Part shown: piece after piece, positions 1-11,153 of the stretch
How positions within the stretch are numbered: the first letter of the stretch is position 1
How the letters are laid out: every line of letters begins with the position of its first letter
Translations under genes and position numbers: made by a program
Notes under the pieces: model-generated
What the model saw: the letters and a program-made list of their open reading frames with translations, nothing else
The model's database searches: none
Told to the model about the DNA's origin: nothing
NCBI GenBank assembly: GCA_013368375.1
Contig: JAACJP010000002.1
Span: forward strand, 744,001-808,000
Source of the DNA: Tricholomella constricta
Lineage: Eukaryota; Basidiomycota; Agaricomycetes; Agaricales; Lyophyllaceae
Direction: 5' to 3'
DNA length: 64,000 nt

Positions 1-1
1 C

Positions 2-682
2 ACCGACAAAAGCTATGTTCCAGTTCATATAGAATACATGTTGACCGAAATTTTGAAGAACGCCTTCCGCGCAACGGTAGAACAACATATGAAGTACCAC
101 TCGAGCTCTCGTTCAATGCCCCCCGTGACGATCACTCTATCGCCTCCGTTCTCCAGACAAGAGGCAGGGCATCCATCGACGTACATGTCGATCCGAGTTC
201 GGGACCAGGGTGGTGGGGTGTCCCAGGCGAATATGGCACGGATATTCTCGTATGCTTTCACTACAGCTGGAAGAGGCGCGGAAGAGGGCTTTGACGACGG
301 TGGCGGCGGTGGTCCTTACGCTGCCCAGCATGTGGGCGGGAGTGCAGCGATTGGGAGCGGGGGATCGGGGGAGGCAAACTTATTTGGCGAAATCACTGGG
401 AAGGGCCTCCAGACCGGACTTGGGACGATTGCAGGGCTTGGGTATGGATTGCCCATGAGCCAACTCTATGCTAAGTGTGTTTGTTTGAACACACTAGAGC
501 TGAGCCTTGCTGATACAAGCTTATGCAGGTACTTCGGAGGATCACTCGATTTAATGTCACTTGAGGGATGGGGTAAGAAATTTCGCTTCCGTATCGAGAC
601 CTCCCTTGATATTCTTGAAACAGGGACTGATGTCTTCCTTAAACTGCGATGCCTAGACGAAGCCGGGGATTTCACCATCTGA
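2..682 (+). CDS. Mitochondrial PDK/BCKDK-type protein kinase, C-terminal part
   Basis: Kinase of the pyruvate / branched-chain 2-oxoacid dehydrogenase kinase family, which phosphorylates and inactivates the E1 subunit of the dehydrogenase complex in the mitochondrial matrix. Only the last 208 residues are inside the window; the frame enters at base 2. Exons 2-474 and 529-682, with a 54-nt GT-AG intron. Visible GHKL-ATPase elements are the N-box (EILKNAFRATVE, 47-82), the G1 box (RVRDQGGG, 193-216) and the G2 box (GLGYGLPMS, 434-460), followed after the intron by YFGGSLDL. Between G1 and G2 the ATP lid carries an extra Gly/Ala-rich stretch (about 270-420). The sequence does not decide between pyruvate and branched-chain specificity. 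Confidence 0.93.
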   Translation, partial: TDKSYVPVHIEYMLTEILKNAFRATVEQHMKYHSSSRSMPPVTITLSPPFSRQEAGHPSTYMSIRVRDQGGGVSQANMARIFSYAFTTAGRGAEEGFDDGGGGGPYAAQHVGGSAAIGSGGSGEANLFGEITGKGLQTGLGTIAGLGYGLPMSQLYAKCVCLNTLELSLADTSLCRYFGGSLDLMSLEGWGKKFRFRIETSLDILETGTDVFLKLRCLDEAGDFTI

Positions 683-1008
683 GTAGGAATGTTCTTAGCT
701 CTGAACTCTTCTAATCATAAATGTATTTCGTAGTTAATAAGTAAGGGAATCATCATTAGACAACATTAAAGAGGACCAGCATTTTGAGGTGGCTTTTCAG
801 CGGCACCTCATTCCATTTCCAGGGGATTATATTGTGGAAATTGCAAGGAGTTATGGCAATGTGCAGCGGAAACACGGGAAAGAAGGGTGGACTGAATACA
901 GCAGACCAAGGGTATGAAGGCCAGCTCAACTTTTAAGTAAGACTTGGTCTAAAAGCGTATGTATGTATGAGTTCCATTGAAAGCAAGGACAGGAAAGAGA
1001 CCAGACAA
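683..1008. other. Convergent intergenic region
   Basis: 326 bp between two genes that end toward each other. It must hold both 3' UTRs and polyadenylation signals. I see AT-rich stretches but no convincing coding frame or repeat. Confidence 0.6.
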
Positions 1009-4000
1009 CTACTTGGTTGCGGTTGACTAGAGAAATGCCATATCAGCCCAGAACAATGTAAGAGAAGACGAGCAACGTACAGCAAAGCCGCTCAAGGTTC
1101 TGCTTGAGTAGGAGGATAGACCCTGGGTTTGGGAAGCCCGATAGGACCGTGACGATGAGCCCAGGGTGGAGGACGCATGTGACGAGCTGCTCGGCGTGAT
1201 TGGACCACCTGCCCCCATTGTGGTCCGTGCTGAGCGGGCAGTGAGCGGCGTTGGAGCGCTTATCAGGGACTTTTTAGGAGTCTCGTTTAACTGCTTCGTT
1301 CGACTATTGTTCAAGCTGGACGAAGACGCAGTCGTTTTTGTTGTCGATAGAGGCGGTTTGTGCCGCCGACTAGAGGAGACAAACGGATGGCGCATAGCTG
1401 CCTGGGGTTTGATCCTCCTTTCAGGGTCCCAAATGAGACATTTGGAAATGAAATCCAGAAAATCCTCATCGGTGCAACGCAAAACCTGTTGAAGAGTTTT
1501 GGTGCCAGGTTTGCGTCGACGTCCCTTTGAGTTGACGACCGCGCGTGGGACACCATTGATGTCTAGAGGGGGGGGGCAATCTATTAGACTTGGGACACAG
1601 GCGTGAAGGCAGTTATCTTACCGAAAAACAACTTCTTGCGCGAGCTGCGATTGACATACTCTTTATCCGGAACGCCGAGGACCTCCATGATACAAGACAG
1701 CTGTTCTTGCTCATTTTCGCCAGGGAAAATGGGGAAGCCGGTGTACAGCTCGGCCAGAATACAACCTAGACTCCACATATCGATGGCCATATGATAGTTC
1801 AAACCAAGAATGACTTCTGGCGATCGATAAAATCGACTTTGAATGTAAGTGTAGACTGATTTATGTTAGTCACTGCTAGAAGAAAGCGCATCTCGGTGAC
1901 GTACTTTTCTCGGTTTCAAAGCAGCTGCTTCCGAAGTCTATAACCTTAATCGCGCTTTTGGACGGGTGGCGTAGCAGGACATTCTAAGCAAGGGGTTTTA
2001 ACCGCAACGTCTGGATATAGAAAATCCTAACTGACCTCGGGTTTGAGATCACAATGGACGATACGGTGGTGGCGCATGAGCGAGAGCGACATGAGCATCT
2101 GGCTAGTGAAACGTCGAATGAGAGCGGTGGTAAAACCAACGAATCCGTTGGCTTTAATGAGCTCATAAAGATTGATGCTCAACAACTCCGTCGCTATGCA
2201 CAAATGATTGCGGAAGTAAAAGTGTTCAATCATCTTCAAGACGTGGTGCTTTCCATCCGAGTCCTAGGGTGAAAATGAGCCATATTCGTGCTTCAAAAGC
2301 AAATCATTTACCCATTTCCGCAGGCTATCCAGGATCTTTATTTCCACCAACGCTTGATGATGGAATCTTTTCTTGTTCCTTATGATCTTCACAGCCACAG
2401 ACTCTCCAGTACAGTGATCACGACACTGCAACACTTGTCCGAAAGAGCCCTTTCCAAGGGTGTCGATGACTTCATAGCGATATGCGAGATGATCCTTAGT
2501 GACAACAAGGTAGTCACCACGCTCGTCGTCGTAACCGTAGTTATTGCTTGAACTGTCGGGAGAAGCGAGTTTCTTTTTGCTTTTGGCACCAAAGCAGTAC
2601 ACGGACGAATAATCGAGGATCTCCTTACGCTCGTAGTCGGACAGGTGTTGGGAAGAATTACGTATAACAGCTGCAAATCACTGTCAGCACATTAGTGTAA
2701 CGCTCAAACCAAATGAACTTACATGAGGGTGAAGAAGGTGTGCCTGGTGGTAAGGGTTCCGGAAATTGCAAGAGCTCGTCCAACTCCGCTTGAGTTGCAC
2801 CAGCGGCCATTTTCTTCGCTTGCTGTCGCCGAATGTAATGGAGCATTTCCTCGTCGCCAAGAAGTTCATCCTCATCTACAGTACTGGGTGCCGGAGATGG
2901 CGTGGAGAGTGACTGGCGGCTCGATGAAGGAGAACCCATCGCCTGATGGATACCCTGACCAGCGTTCGACGATCGCGCTGTTAATATCTTGGGGCTTAGC
3001 AACTTCAGCTTTGATGGAGAAAGGGCGGAGAATCGATGTTGATGGGATGAGGACTCGGTGGAAGCAGCGGGCGTCGACAGGGAAGTCACAGAACTCGTGG
3101 ATGCCTTCCGCGCGGTGAATGAAACAGAGTCCCGACTGCCTTTACGAATGTTATTTGCTGTCGCAGCAGCTGCCATAGACTGACGAGGGACTCGCGATGT
3201 TGACATGGATGGAGAAGCGCGAACAGAATGCCTGACGGTCTTTGCAGGTGTCTCTTCGGCGTATTCCATGACACCGAATTCATTCGCAGCGCCCGTGGGC
3301 GAAGGATTTGTTGAAGAGGATGCAGGCTCCACAACATTGACGTTAGCACTGGTACGGCGAATGCTCAGCGCGGACCCGGAACCTTTAAGCGGTGGGGAAG
3401 CCGCAGCCGAGGTCCGACTGGAAATGCGAGGTATCTTGGTTGGCGTTTCTTTCGGGTGTCCAGAAACAGAGTTCATCAATGACGACGGCGGCGGCTCCTT
3501 AAAGTCCTTCGAAGTTTGAGAGCTATATGTCCCATTGGTCCCAACTGAAGGCGAGCCTGCGATGGTAGGCAGCTGGTTTCGACTTCGAAGAGAGGTGTCG
3601 GACTGCTTCTGCATCGAACTGACTGTTTGGGATGTAAGCCGAGAAGTCGAGGAGGCTGTTCTGGATATCGTGCTTTGAGCAGTGGGAGTTAAATTTGTGT
3701 TTGAGGAGGGTTTCAAACGGGCCACGCGCTGAGCAGTCGCAGGTTCCAAAGCCGTCATATGCATTGGAGGAAGATTCACAGGGGACTTCGGCTTTCTAGG
3801 ATCAGTCGAAGATAGTGTCTGAAAACCATATTAACACGGGTGCCATGAGATACAGATGTGGACTTACTTTGCCTCGCTTCCTCGTTACACCGCCCATCAG
3901 GACTGAAATTCGGCTCTCGCTGCGATCCTTATCCTCCTTTTTCTGCCTCTCTTTTTCAAGTTTATCTTGCCTTCCCTTTTCCTTCTCGGCCTCCTTCAGC

Positions 4001-7000
4001 TTTTGTAGTTCCTTGGCCGCTTCCTTTGAGTCAGAATGGAGACTTCTCCGTGAGCTGGATTTGAGCAAGGAAGGAAGACCCAAGCTTAGCACGGACGACT
4101 TCTTGTGCGTAGAACCAGGAATAGAAGCTGAGGATGGATTGTGTTGATCTCGAGGAGGAGTACTCTGCCTGTGGCGTGCCTGTGTGGACGAAAGATTCCC
4201 AGAGGAAAGAGTGGGAGACGACGACGTTGCCATTGAATTTGAGGGAGGCAATTGCATGGATTGCGAGGATGAGCGACGGAAGAAAGGAATGGAAGAAGGG
4301 GTGAGACGCTTTGATTGCCCCCGACGAACAGAGGCTGTAGGGCTGAGTGGGCCCGAGTGAGGAACTGACAATCCAGACGTCGTGAGATTTGTTTCCCCGC
4401 TGGAGCCTGTACCGGTGCGACTAAGAGCATTGCTTCGATCTGGGGTTTTGGATGGAGCGGATGGCAACGCCGGAGTCCGCACAGATCCAATGGAGGATAA
4501 CGAAGCCAGAGAACCAGCAGAAACCATTGCATCCGGTTGCTTAGTCTCCCAGCTCTTGGAGGAGACCGTCGAGGAGGAGATACCGTGATCTTTGGAGGTA
4601 GATTTGCGTACCTGCTGTCCGAAAGTGACAGCTCGGGGGCTCAGAGGGAAACCAGACTTTTGACTTGATGACGACGGCGAACTCGAAAAGCTGAGGTTCA
4701 GTGCGCTTGAGAAACTCCATTTCTTCGAAGGCGTCTTGGGTACTGCTGGTGTCGACTCGGGCGCAGAGTTCACGCTTGTGTAACCAGATGTATAGTGTTG
4801 ACTGAGACGATGGCTCTGTGATAGAGGCGACGGCGCTGTGGGTGGGGGGCTCGTGAATGATGGAACCTCAAGGGACGTGGTGCGGTCCTGCCCAGAATCT
4901 GGCACCGCGACCTTCTCTCTCTCTCCGGGGCCCTGAAGTGGGGGAAACGTGAGGCTTACGGATGTCGAAGGTGGCGAGCGATAGCTTGACAAATCCTTTG
5001 GCAAGGGAGGAACTGGTGGTACGAAGGTGTCTTCTGCAGCATCGCTGTTGACGGCGAGAGCGGCAACACGGTCCTTGAGAGAAGTTGCATCGCTAGAATG
5101 AATGCTAGAAATGTCGCTGCCAGCGCTATTTCTTCTCGCCTTGCCTGTGGAATGTCGACCAGACGCTCCAGATGCTGATGTCATGCTTGTGTTCGTAGAC
5201 ATTGAAGCGGAATCACGAGAACTGGGGGTGCCCGTGTATGTGGTCGACGATGTGGAGCCACGCTTGGGGGTAAAGCTCGAGCGAGTACTTGCCGTGCCTG
5301 CTTTCTTGGGAGTCTTTTCCGTCCCATAGGGAGCGCTTGGCAGTTCATCGCTGCTGACAGCAGTTCCAATCAGGTCGTTGCCACCGAGAGCATCCGAGAT
5401 CGCAAGCCCAAGACCAATGCTTTGACGCGGTTCCCGTTCCTTCACCGCTGAAACGCTATCTCTGACGTTTCCACTGGATCGCTTCGGCTTTCCTGAGTCG
5501 TTAGCTCCAACACCTTCCCATTGCCCTCCCGACTTTCCAGCTGGAGTTCCAGGTCGACTGGAGCTTGAGCTTCGGACGAAGCTGCCAACACTTGCTCGCG
5601 TCCGTGCGCTTTTTCCACTGAGCCCATCCAGCTTCCGTAAGGCCTCCGCAGTGGCTTCGTCATCCAGTCCAGACCAGCCCTCTTGAGTCCCTCGCAGTAA
5701 GGAATGTGCCACATTAGGCGAAGAGTGCGCGTTATCCTTGTGCAAAGGCGGGGTGTGCGAGTTTGAAGAGGTCGTTGGTTGGCGTAAGAACTGTTGAATG
5801 GATGACGAAGATGGCGATGGTGGAAGGTGCGAGAAATCTGTAGTGTGAACTCGGCGCTGTGGGTGGCCCTCTCCATTGCTGGATGAACCCGTGGAGGTGT
5901 GCCGCACATGCCTTTCAGGAGTCTTTGCCGAGGGTGACTTCATGCTGCTGTTGATTGTTAGACCAATGCTCTCCCTCCGCCTTTCCTTCCCTTTGAAATC
6001 GCGGGGAGAAGAAGTTGCGCTGCTGACGTTAAGACTACGATGCTTCCTCGCAGCCGGCTTCTCCTCCTTACTTTTGGTTGGCTGTGTCGCGGCGCATTGC
6101 TTTGACACAAGCGTACCAAATTGATCCATTTCAAACTCGCCCGACGTACGCTTTTTGGCTTTGCGTGCCGACGGGACAAAGGCGCTCGGAGGTGACGATG
6201 GGGCAACTACTTCCAACACCTTCGGCTCCAAAGGGGGCGGTTGACTGTCCTGGGGTGCCGTGTCCACCCGGGGCCTCGTTGGGACATCCGGAATTGGCGC
6301 AGTAAGCTTTCGAGGATACAAGATTTCTTCTCCACCACTCTCGTCAGCAATTGAAGGCTTGGTGCGCAGTGGTCGAGGAGGTAATTGGACATCCACAGGC
6401 TGATGTAACTCGTGAGCAGCGGGGGCAGTAAAAGATAGTAAAACACGTACATCTTCCCGTTCTGATAGTTCCCCATCAACAGCTTCGATAGTCCATGGAC
6501 TATCGGGCCCGTCCTCTTCAACATCCTCAGGGACCACGACTTCATACTCCTCGACTTCTTGAGCGGTATCAGGAAGTGGGGGCTCATCGTCTTGCTTCTC
6601 TGCACGGGTCCATCTTGGAGTTGCCAGTTCACCGACGCCCACAAGCCCCCGCCGATCAATGGCAGCTGGATCCCTTGCTGGGGTGACGGGTTCACTGATT
6701 TGTCGTTGTTCTGGCGTCATACTCAGATTTACAGTGCCAATCGGGAGAGGCGGAACTGGGGAGTCTGATGGCGACTGAAGTCCAAAATAGTAAGGATCAA
6801 GAGAAGAAGTCGCGGATGTCGAACGTGAGACTGGATAGTCCTGCTCCGTTGGAAGGTCCTCTTCTGCCAGGGATACGTGTACACTAGGATGCTGAGACTG
6901 AACATGAGCCATCCGAAGGAGAGAGTGCAGTAGGCTAGGAGAATGTTTTATACCTGTTGCACCTTGTGATTCAACTCGTCATTGTCCTTCCCTTGTCCAT

Positions 7001-7124
7001 AACGCAGCTCGGTGTCAGACGAGGCTTTCCTTTCATCGTCAGGTATATCTAGAGCTGGTGGTCGATCCTTCTTCTTGTAGGGGGTATTTCCATAAGATAC
7101 ATGCGGGGATGGCGGCGCTGACAT
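1009..7124 (-). CDS. DYRK-family (Pom1/DYRK2-like) protein kinase, very long
   Basis: Dual-specificity tyrosine-regulated kinase of about 1898 residues. Exons on the minus strand: 7124-6954, 6897-3868, 3818-2723, 2670-2312, 2263-2036, 1983-1905, 1855-1622, 1562-1081, 1026-1009; all phases close. Roughly the first 1430 residues are Ser/Thr/Pro-rich and low in complexity, with a basic Lys/Glu coil near the end of exon 2. Then come the DYRK-specific NAPA segment ([19 protein letters not shown]), the glycine loop [14 protein letters not shown] lysine, catalytic HCDLKPEN, DFG, the YTY activation-loop motif before SRFYRSPEV, and a short Ser-rich tail; kinase domain about residues 1495-1793. Family knowledge: Pom1-type DYRKs control cell polarity and size. 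The start at 7124 is chosen because the Met at 6912 lies inside a 56-nt intron. The last exon is only 18 nt. Confidence 0.92.
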
Positions 7125-7928
7125 GGGGCGGTGTCAAAGGCAGCTTTGAAGAGTCGGGAAAAAGAAGGGTAAATGGGGGGAAAGAGAAAGAACGGTAATA
7201 GGTCAGAAAAGATGAGAAAACAGGTGAGATGGTTGGAGATTGGGAGGATGGGAGCTGGCCAGAGGCAGAACCGACTGGCGTGAGGTCGTGGTAGAGTCCT
7301 CGCCCAATTCACCTCATGTTCTACTTTACGTTTGTTTGTCATGTGGCTTCCAGAGGCGCCCGTCCCACTCGTCTTGCGCCGCATATCCTTGCAAGTCATA
7401 CAGCACCTCGACACAGCATCTAGCTACCGTTACCATCGACGAACCCAGCAGAGAACACCGAATCGATCGATGACTGCTGGTCGATCAATAGCTGCTGTGA
7501 TCGGGCAGCCCAGCGCGCTCGACGCGTCCTACTTGCAAATACACCTCCGTCATGTGCATAAGTCAAAGGATGATTGTAAGATATAACGACCCGACGGGAG
7601 CATGAGGCTTGTTATTTTCATTCCTCCAAAAGTTCGAAAACTCTGTGCGTATATGATTGGCGACAGCGTCCGTACCAAACAAATGAAGGAACAATGGTGC
7701 TGGGGCGACGTCGTCGGCGAGGAAGTACTATGTACATACTGTAAGAAGCTCCGATCTTTATGACGACCATGATCCCAGACATAGTTCGTACAAGAAGTCT
7801 ATGCCGCATACGAATTGATAGCGCTTTGAAGCGCAGGTTGCTCGATGCAATAATGTCGCGAAGAGCCAATTTGTGCAGGCGTGTCGGTGTCGAAAGACTT
7901 AGATCGTAGGCAAAGCAGTCCTTTCACT
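7125..7928. other. Intergenic: DYRK promoter side and 3' end of J-protein gene
   Basis: 804 bp between the start of the DYRK kinase gene and the stop of the next minus-strand gene. It must carry the DYRK promoter and 5' UTR and the 3' UTR of the J-protein gene. Apart from a purine-rich stretch around 7130-7240 (pyrimidine-rich on the transcribed strand) I see no recognisable element or gene. Confidence 0.5.
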
Positions 7929-10900
7929 TCAAGGGGCACCAGCGCGCAACGCAGCAAGCTCGGCCGACAGCCGTTCGATTTCTGCGTGCTGTGGGTCAGT
8001 CACACTTGTTTATCTGCAAGGACAACGTACCATGATTCTTTCTGGCCAACTCTTCTTCTGCCTCGAATGCACCAAGTTTGAAGTCATCAAGCCGTAGGGT
8101 GTATCCGCCACGTCCCCGTCCACGCCCTCGGCTTCCCCGGCCTTTGATGAGCCCTTGAGCACGTCCCGGCGAACCAGGAGAGGGAGGTGCGGGAGAACTT
8201 TGCTCGTGCACGATCTGAGTTGGCCTCTCGTACATAAAAAGGTCATCAGGGATGGCGCAAGTTTGTAGATCCTCAGGGGTCATCGGGGGTGATAGAGGAG
8301 CAGCTCGTGTTCCGGAAGTCGCATTAAAGACAAACGACGGATCTGCCGACCATGATAGAGGCGACGATGACATTGACGACGGTGTAAGGGGATAGCTAGG
8401 ATGTTGTTGGGGAGCATTGGGATACTGTCCCTTGATACCAATTTTCTTGACACGCGTCGGTCGCTTCTTCTGAGTATCAGCGATAACTGAAGAAGATTCA
8501 AGTCCTACTTCGGTACACTGTTCAACAACCTCAGTCTCAGTCAAAAAAAAAAAACAGGAACCCAAAGAGTCTGCAAACCGACCTTGGCTCTCTCCAGCTT
8601 TGCCCTTTCTTCCTTGACGCGTTGGTTGCGTGCCTTGTCCCTGGCACTCTGTTCAGCCCGTTTGCGTATAATTTCCTCCTGTAGGTGAAACGGGTCGAGG
8701 TCAGGGTTTCAATAATCAACGATTTGAGAGATTTACCTTCGTATCAATGATCAAAGAAACGGGGGATTGTTGCGGAATAATTGTCCCAGCCTCCGCCTGT
8801 TGTCGTTGAATTTTCTTATTGAGGGAAACAAAGATTTGGTGAGTGATGAGCGCGGGTCGGCATTTAAGTGTGCTCACTCGACGTTTATGGTCTTCAGCCT
8901 GAGCTTGCAGGCGTCGCAAGGTTTCTGCGCGCTTTGCAGCTGCATCTTGCATAGGGCGATTACGTGCCGCTGCGACGGCTGGTTTTCTCTGATTGGATTC
9001 AGCCTGACGTCGCTCGTCCTCTCGGACCTGAGCCTCCTGTTCCACCCTTGCACGAACTTCCTCGAATTTCCGACGATCTTCAGCCTCTCTTTGACAAGCC
9101 TCAGCCTCCTTTTGCCGCGCAAGCTCTTTTTGGCGCGCCTCAGCCCCCACTCTTTGACGGGCTTCCATCTCCAGGACTTTCCGCCGCTCTTCCTGCTCCA
9201 CACTCCGGCGGGCCTCTTGCTCCGCCTTTCGACGCGCCTCGGCCTCTGCACGACAACGTGCCTCAAGCTCCACTCTCTGACGCTCTTCTTCTTCAGCTCT
9301 TCGACGCGCTGCTTCTTTCTCACGTAGTAACGCTTCTTCCTTAGCTTTTCTGAGAGCCCCAGTCTCAGCCTCAGCCCTCCTTCGTTCTTGCTCTGCTAGA
9401 CGATGGGCTTCAGCGTTCTGGCGCTCCTTCTCCTCTAATTCTCGTCGGGCTTCTTCTTTTAGACGTTCTTCCTCAACACGTCTCGCCGCGCGTTCCTCCT
9501 TCCTTCGCAGGTTTTCAGCGGCCCTGGCGCGTTCTTCCGCGATTCGCTTCGCTTTCTCCTCCTGTTGAGCTACTTGTCTGCGGACAGCCTCAGCTTTCAA
9601 TAAAGCTTTGCGAGACATGGGCGGACCATCCGTCGAAGTAGATCGAGGTACAAATCCTTTCTGTGGAGCGGTCAGTTTGGTTCTTGAGCAGATATTATAC
9701 ATTTCTTTCACCTTAGTTTCTAGGATATCTTTGATTGCGACTGGCAGGGCCTCCTGTTCCCAGCACCGCTCCACGTCGTGAACAGTCGCATCCTTAAGTA
9801 ACAGTTCGACTGTAGAAACTGAATGACTAGTGATGGCGAGTTGCAGAGGCGTACGACCATCGGCAGCAGCTTTTGAAGGATGGCATCCGGATGGCTTTGC
9901 ACGACGCGTCAAAAAGAAACGCACGACAGGAGTATTTCCAGAGAGGATAGACTGGTGAAATGGGGTCAAGTTTTCCTTGTTCAGAGCAGTCATATCTGCG
10001 CCTGTTCTCCCTCGTCAGTATTGCAGCGCACACCCAATGAAAAGAACAAGAAACAGGCCTTTCTCCAAGAGGAAAGCGACCAGTTCTTCATTACAACGGG
10101 ACGTTGCGACATGTAATAAGGTTTGGAAGCTGGTCGATTGGGGTTTCTTTTGATGTTTGGACGCCCGTTCTGGGGAGTTCACATCAAGAGAATGTCTTTC
10201 AATAAGATTTCGGACGCCTAAAGAGTCCCCGGCGCGTGCGAGCTGTCAACAATTCAGGATATGGAGTTATGTTTTGTGAGACCTAGTTGACCTTACCTCA
10301 AATGCTTCTAATTGTGCAGAAAGCCGATTCTCGACATGGAGCTTCTTCTCACGTTCCACTCTCCGGATTTCGCGTTCCTCAGCCTCAATCTCCATTTCTG
10401 AACATTATCAGTCATGAAAATCGAACAGACGAGCCACACTCACCAAATTCCCGCATTCTCTGCTCGTATTTCTTTTTTTCCTTCCTCTGATTTGCAGCGT
10501 GTGCCTCCTGGGCCGAATCAGAACAGTGACTGGTAGAGTTCGAGGAGCCGCGCGAAAAAAGGAATGATGGTTCAAACCCTCGATGTCGTTCAGAACGGAA
10601 ACCTGCCATATTACGGATTCAGTACAAGTGCAGAGATTCGGGGGAGTAAAAACGCGTACGTTGTCGTTTAGAACGGCTGTAGCCGCCCATGAACGTCTCA
10701 TAGAACATAAATCTATGCAGAGTCAGCAGAAGGACGAACTTAACTAAGTCAAAGGGTATCTACCTGAAAAAGTCATATCTTTCCTCCGCGTCCATCTCGT
10801 AGTAATCGTCCTCGTCGTCATAGTACATCCCTGGACCATAGTTATGTGGTGGCCAGAGTTGTGTCCCAGGCTCGGGGGCTTCACTCCATCGAGGATTTTC

Positions 10901-11153
10901 ATAATGTCGAGTACAAATGTCCCAAGCAGCACCAATCTTTCGTGTTACGATTAATTAATAAACAGGTTGACGCAGCGTAACAAGACATACAAACCTCTTG
11001 AAAACGCGCTGTAGATGTGGAATCGCCGTGATTTCGGTCAGGATGATGAAGAAGCGCGAGTTTCTTGTACGCTTTGGAAGCCGTCGCCTCATCTGTGTCG
11101 GGTGGCACCCCGAGGACCTTAAACGCATCGATGACCTGAGTTCGTAACACCAT
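7929..11153 (-). CDS. J-domain protein with ankyrin repeats and long Glu/Arg coiled coil
   Basis: Predicted 871-residue protein with an N-terminal J domain (DAFKVLGVPPDT..., HPD at residues 37-39), an acidic Tyr/Asp-rich linker, ankyrin-like repeats (about residues 230-370; LLHVATSRCNEELVAFLLEKG, TPLQLAITSHSVSTVELLL), about 250 residues of charged coiled coil, then a Ser/Pro-rich part with an RGRGSRGRGRGRGG patch and a short C-terminal leucine helix. Exons (-): 11153-10995, 10936-10764, 10712-10660, 10602-10444, 10397-10297, 10242-10059, 10001-9712, 9660-8878, 8814-8737, 8678-8583, 8517-8031, 7981-7929. J domains stimulate Hsp70 ATPase; ankyrins bind partners. The client is unknown. Intron 10002-10058 joins LLEKG to ADMTALN only with a GC donor. 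Introns 9661-9711 and 8815-8877 are open in frame. The acceptor near 8518 is ambiguous because of a T-run. Confidence 0.82.

Noticed and set aside
3205..6768. Many antisense frames of 60-110 codons over the DYRK N-terminal exon
   Set aside because: Shadows of the Ser/Pro-rich coding strand; no independent splice structure.
6910..6912. ATG as start of the DYRK kinase
   Set aside because: It lies in a 56-nt intron; the exon 6954-7124 with ATG at 7124 joins in frame.
8541..8552. T12 run (on minus strand) taken as frameshift or assembly error
   Set aside because: It is a polypyrimidine tract of the intron 8518-8582 in the J-protein gene.
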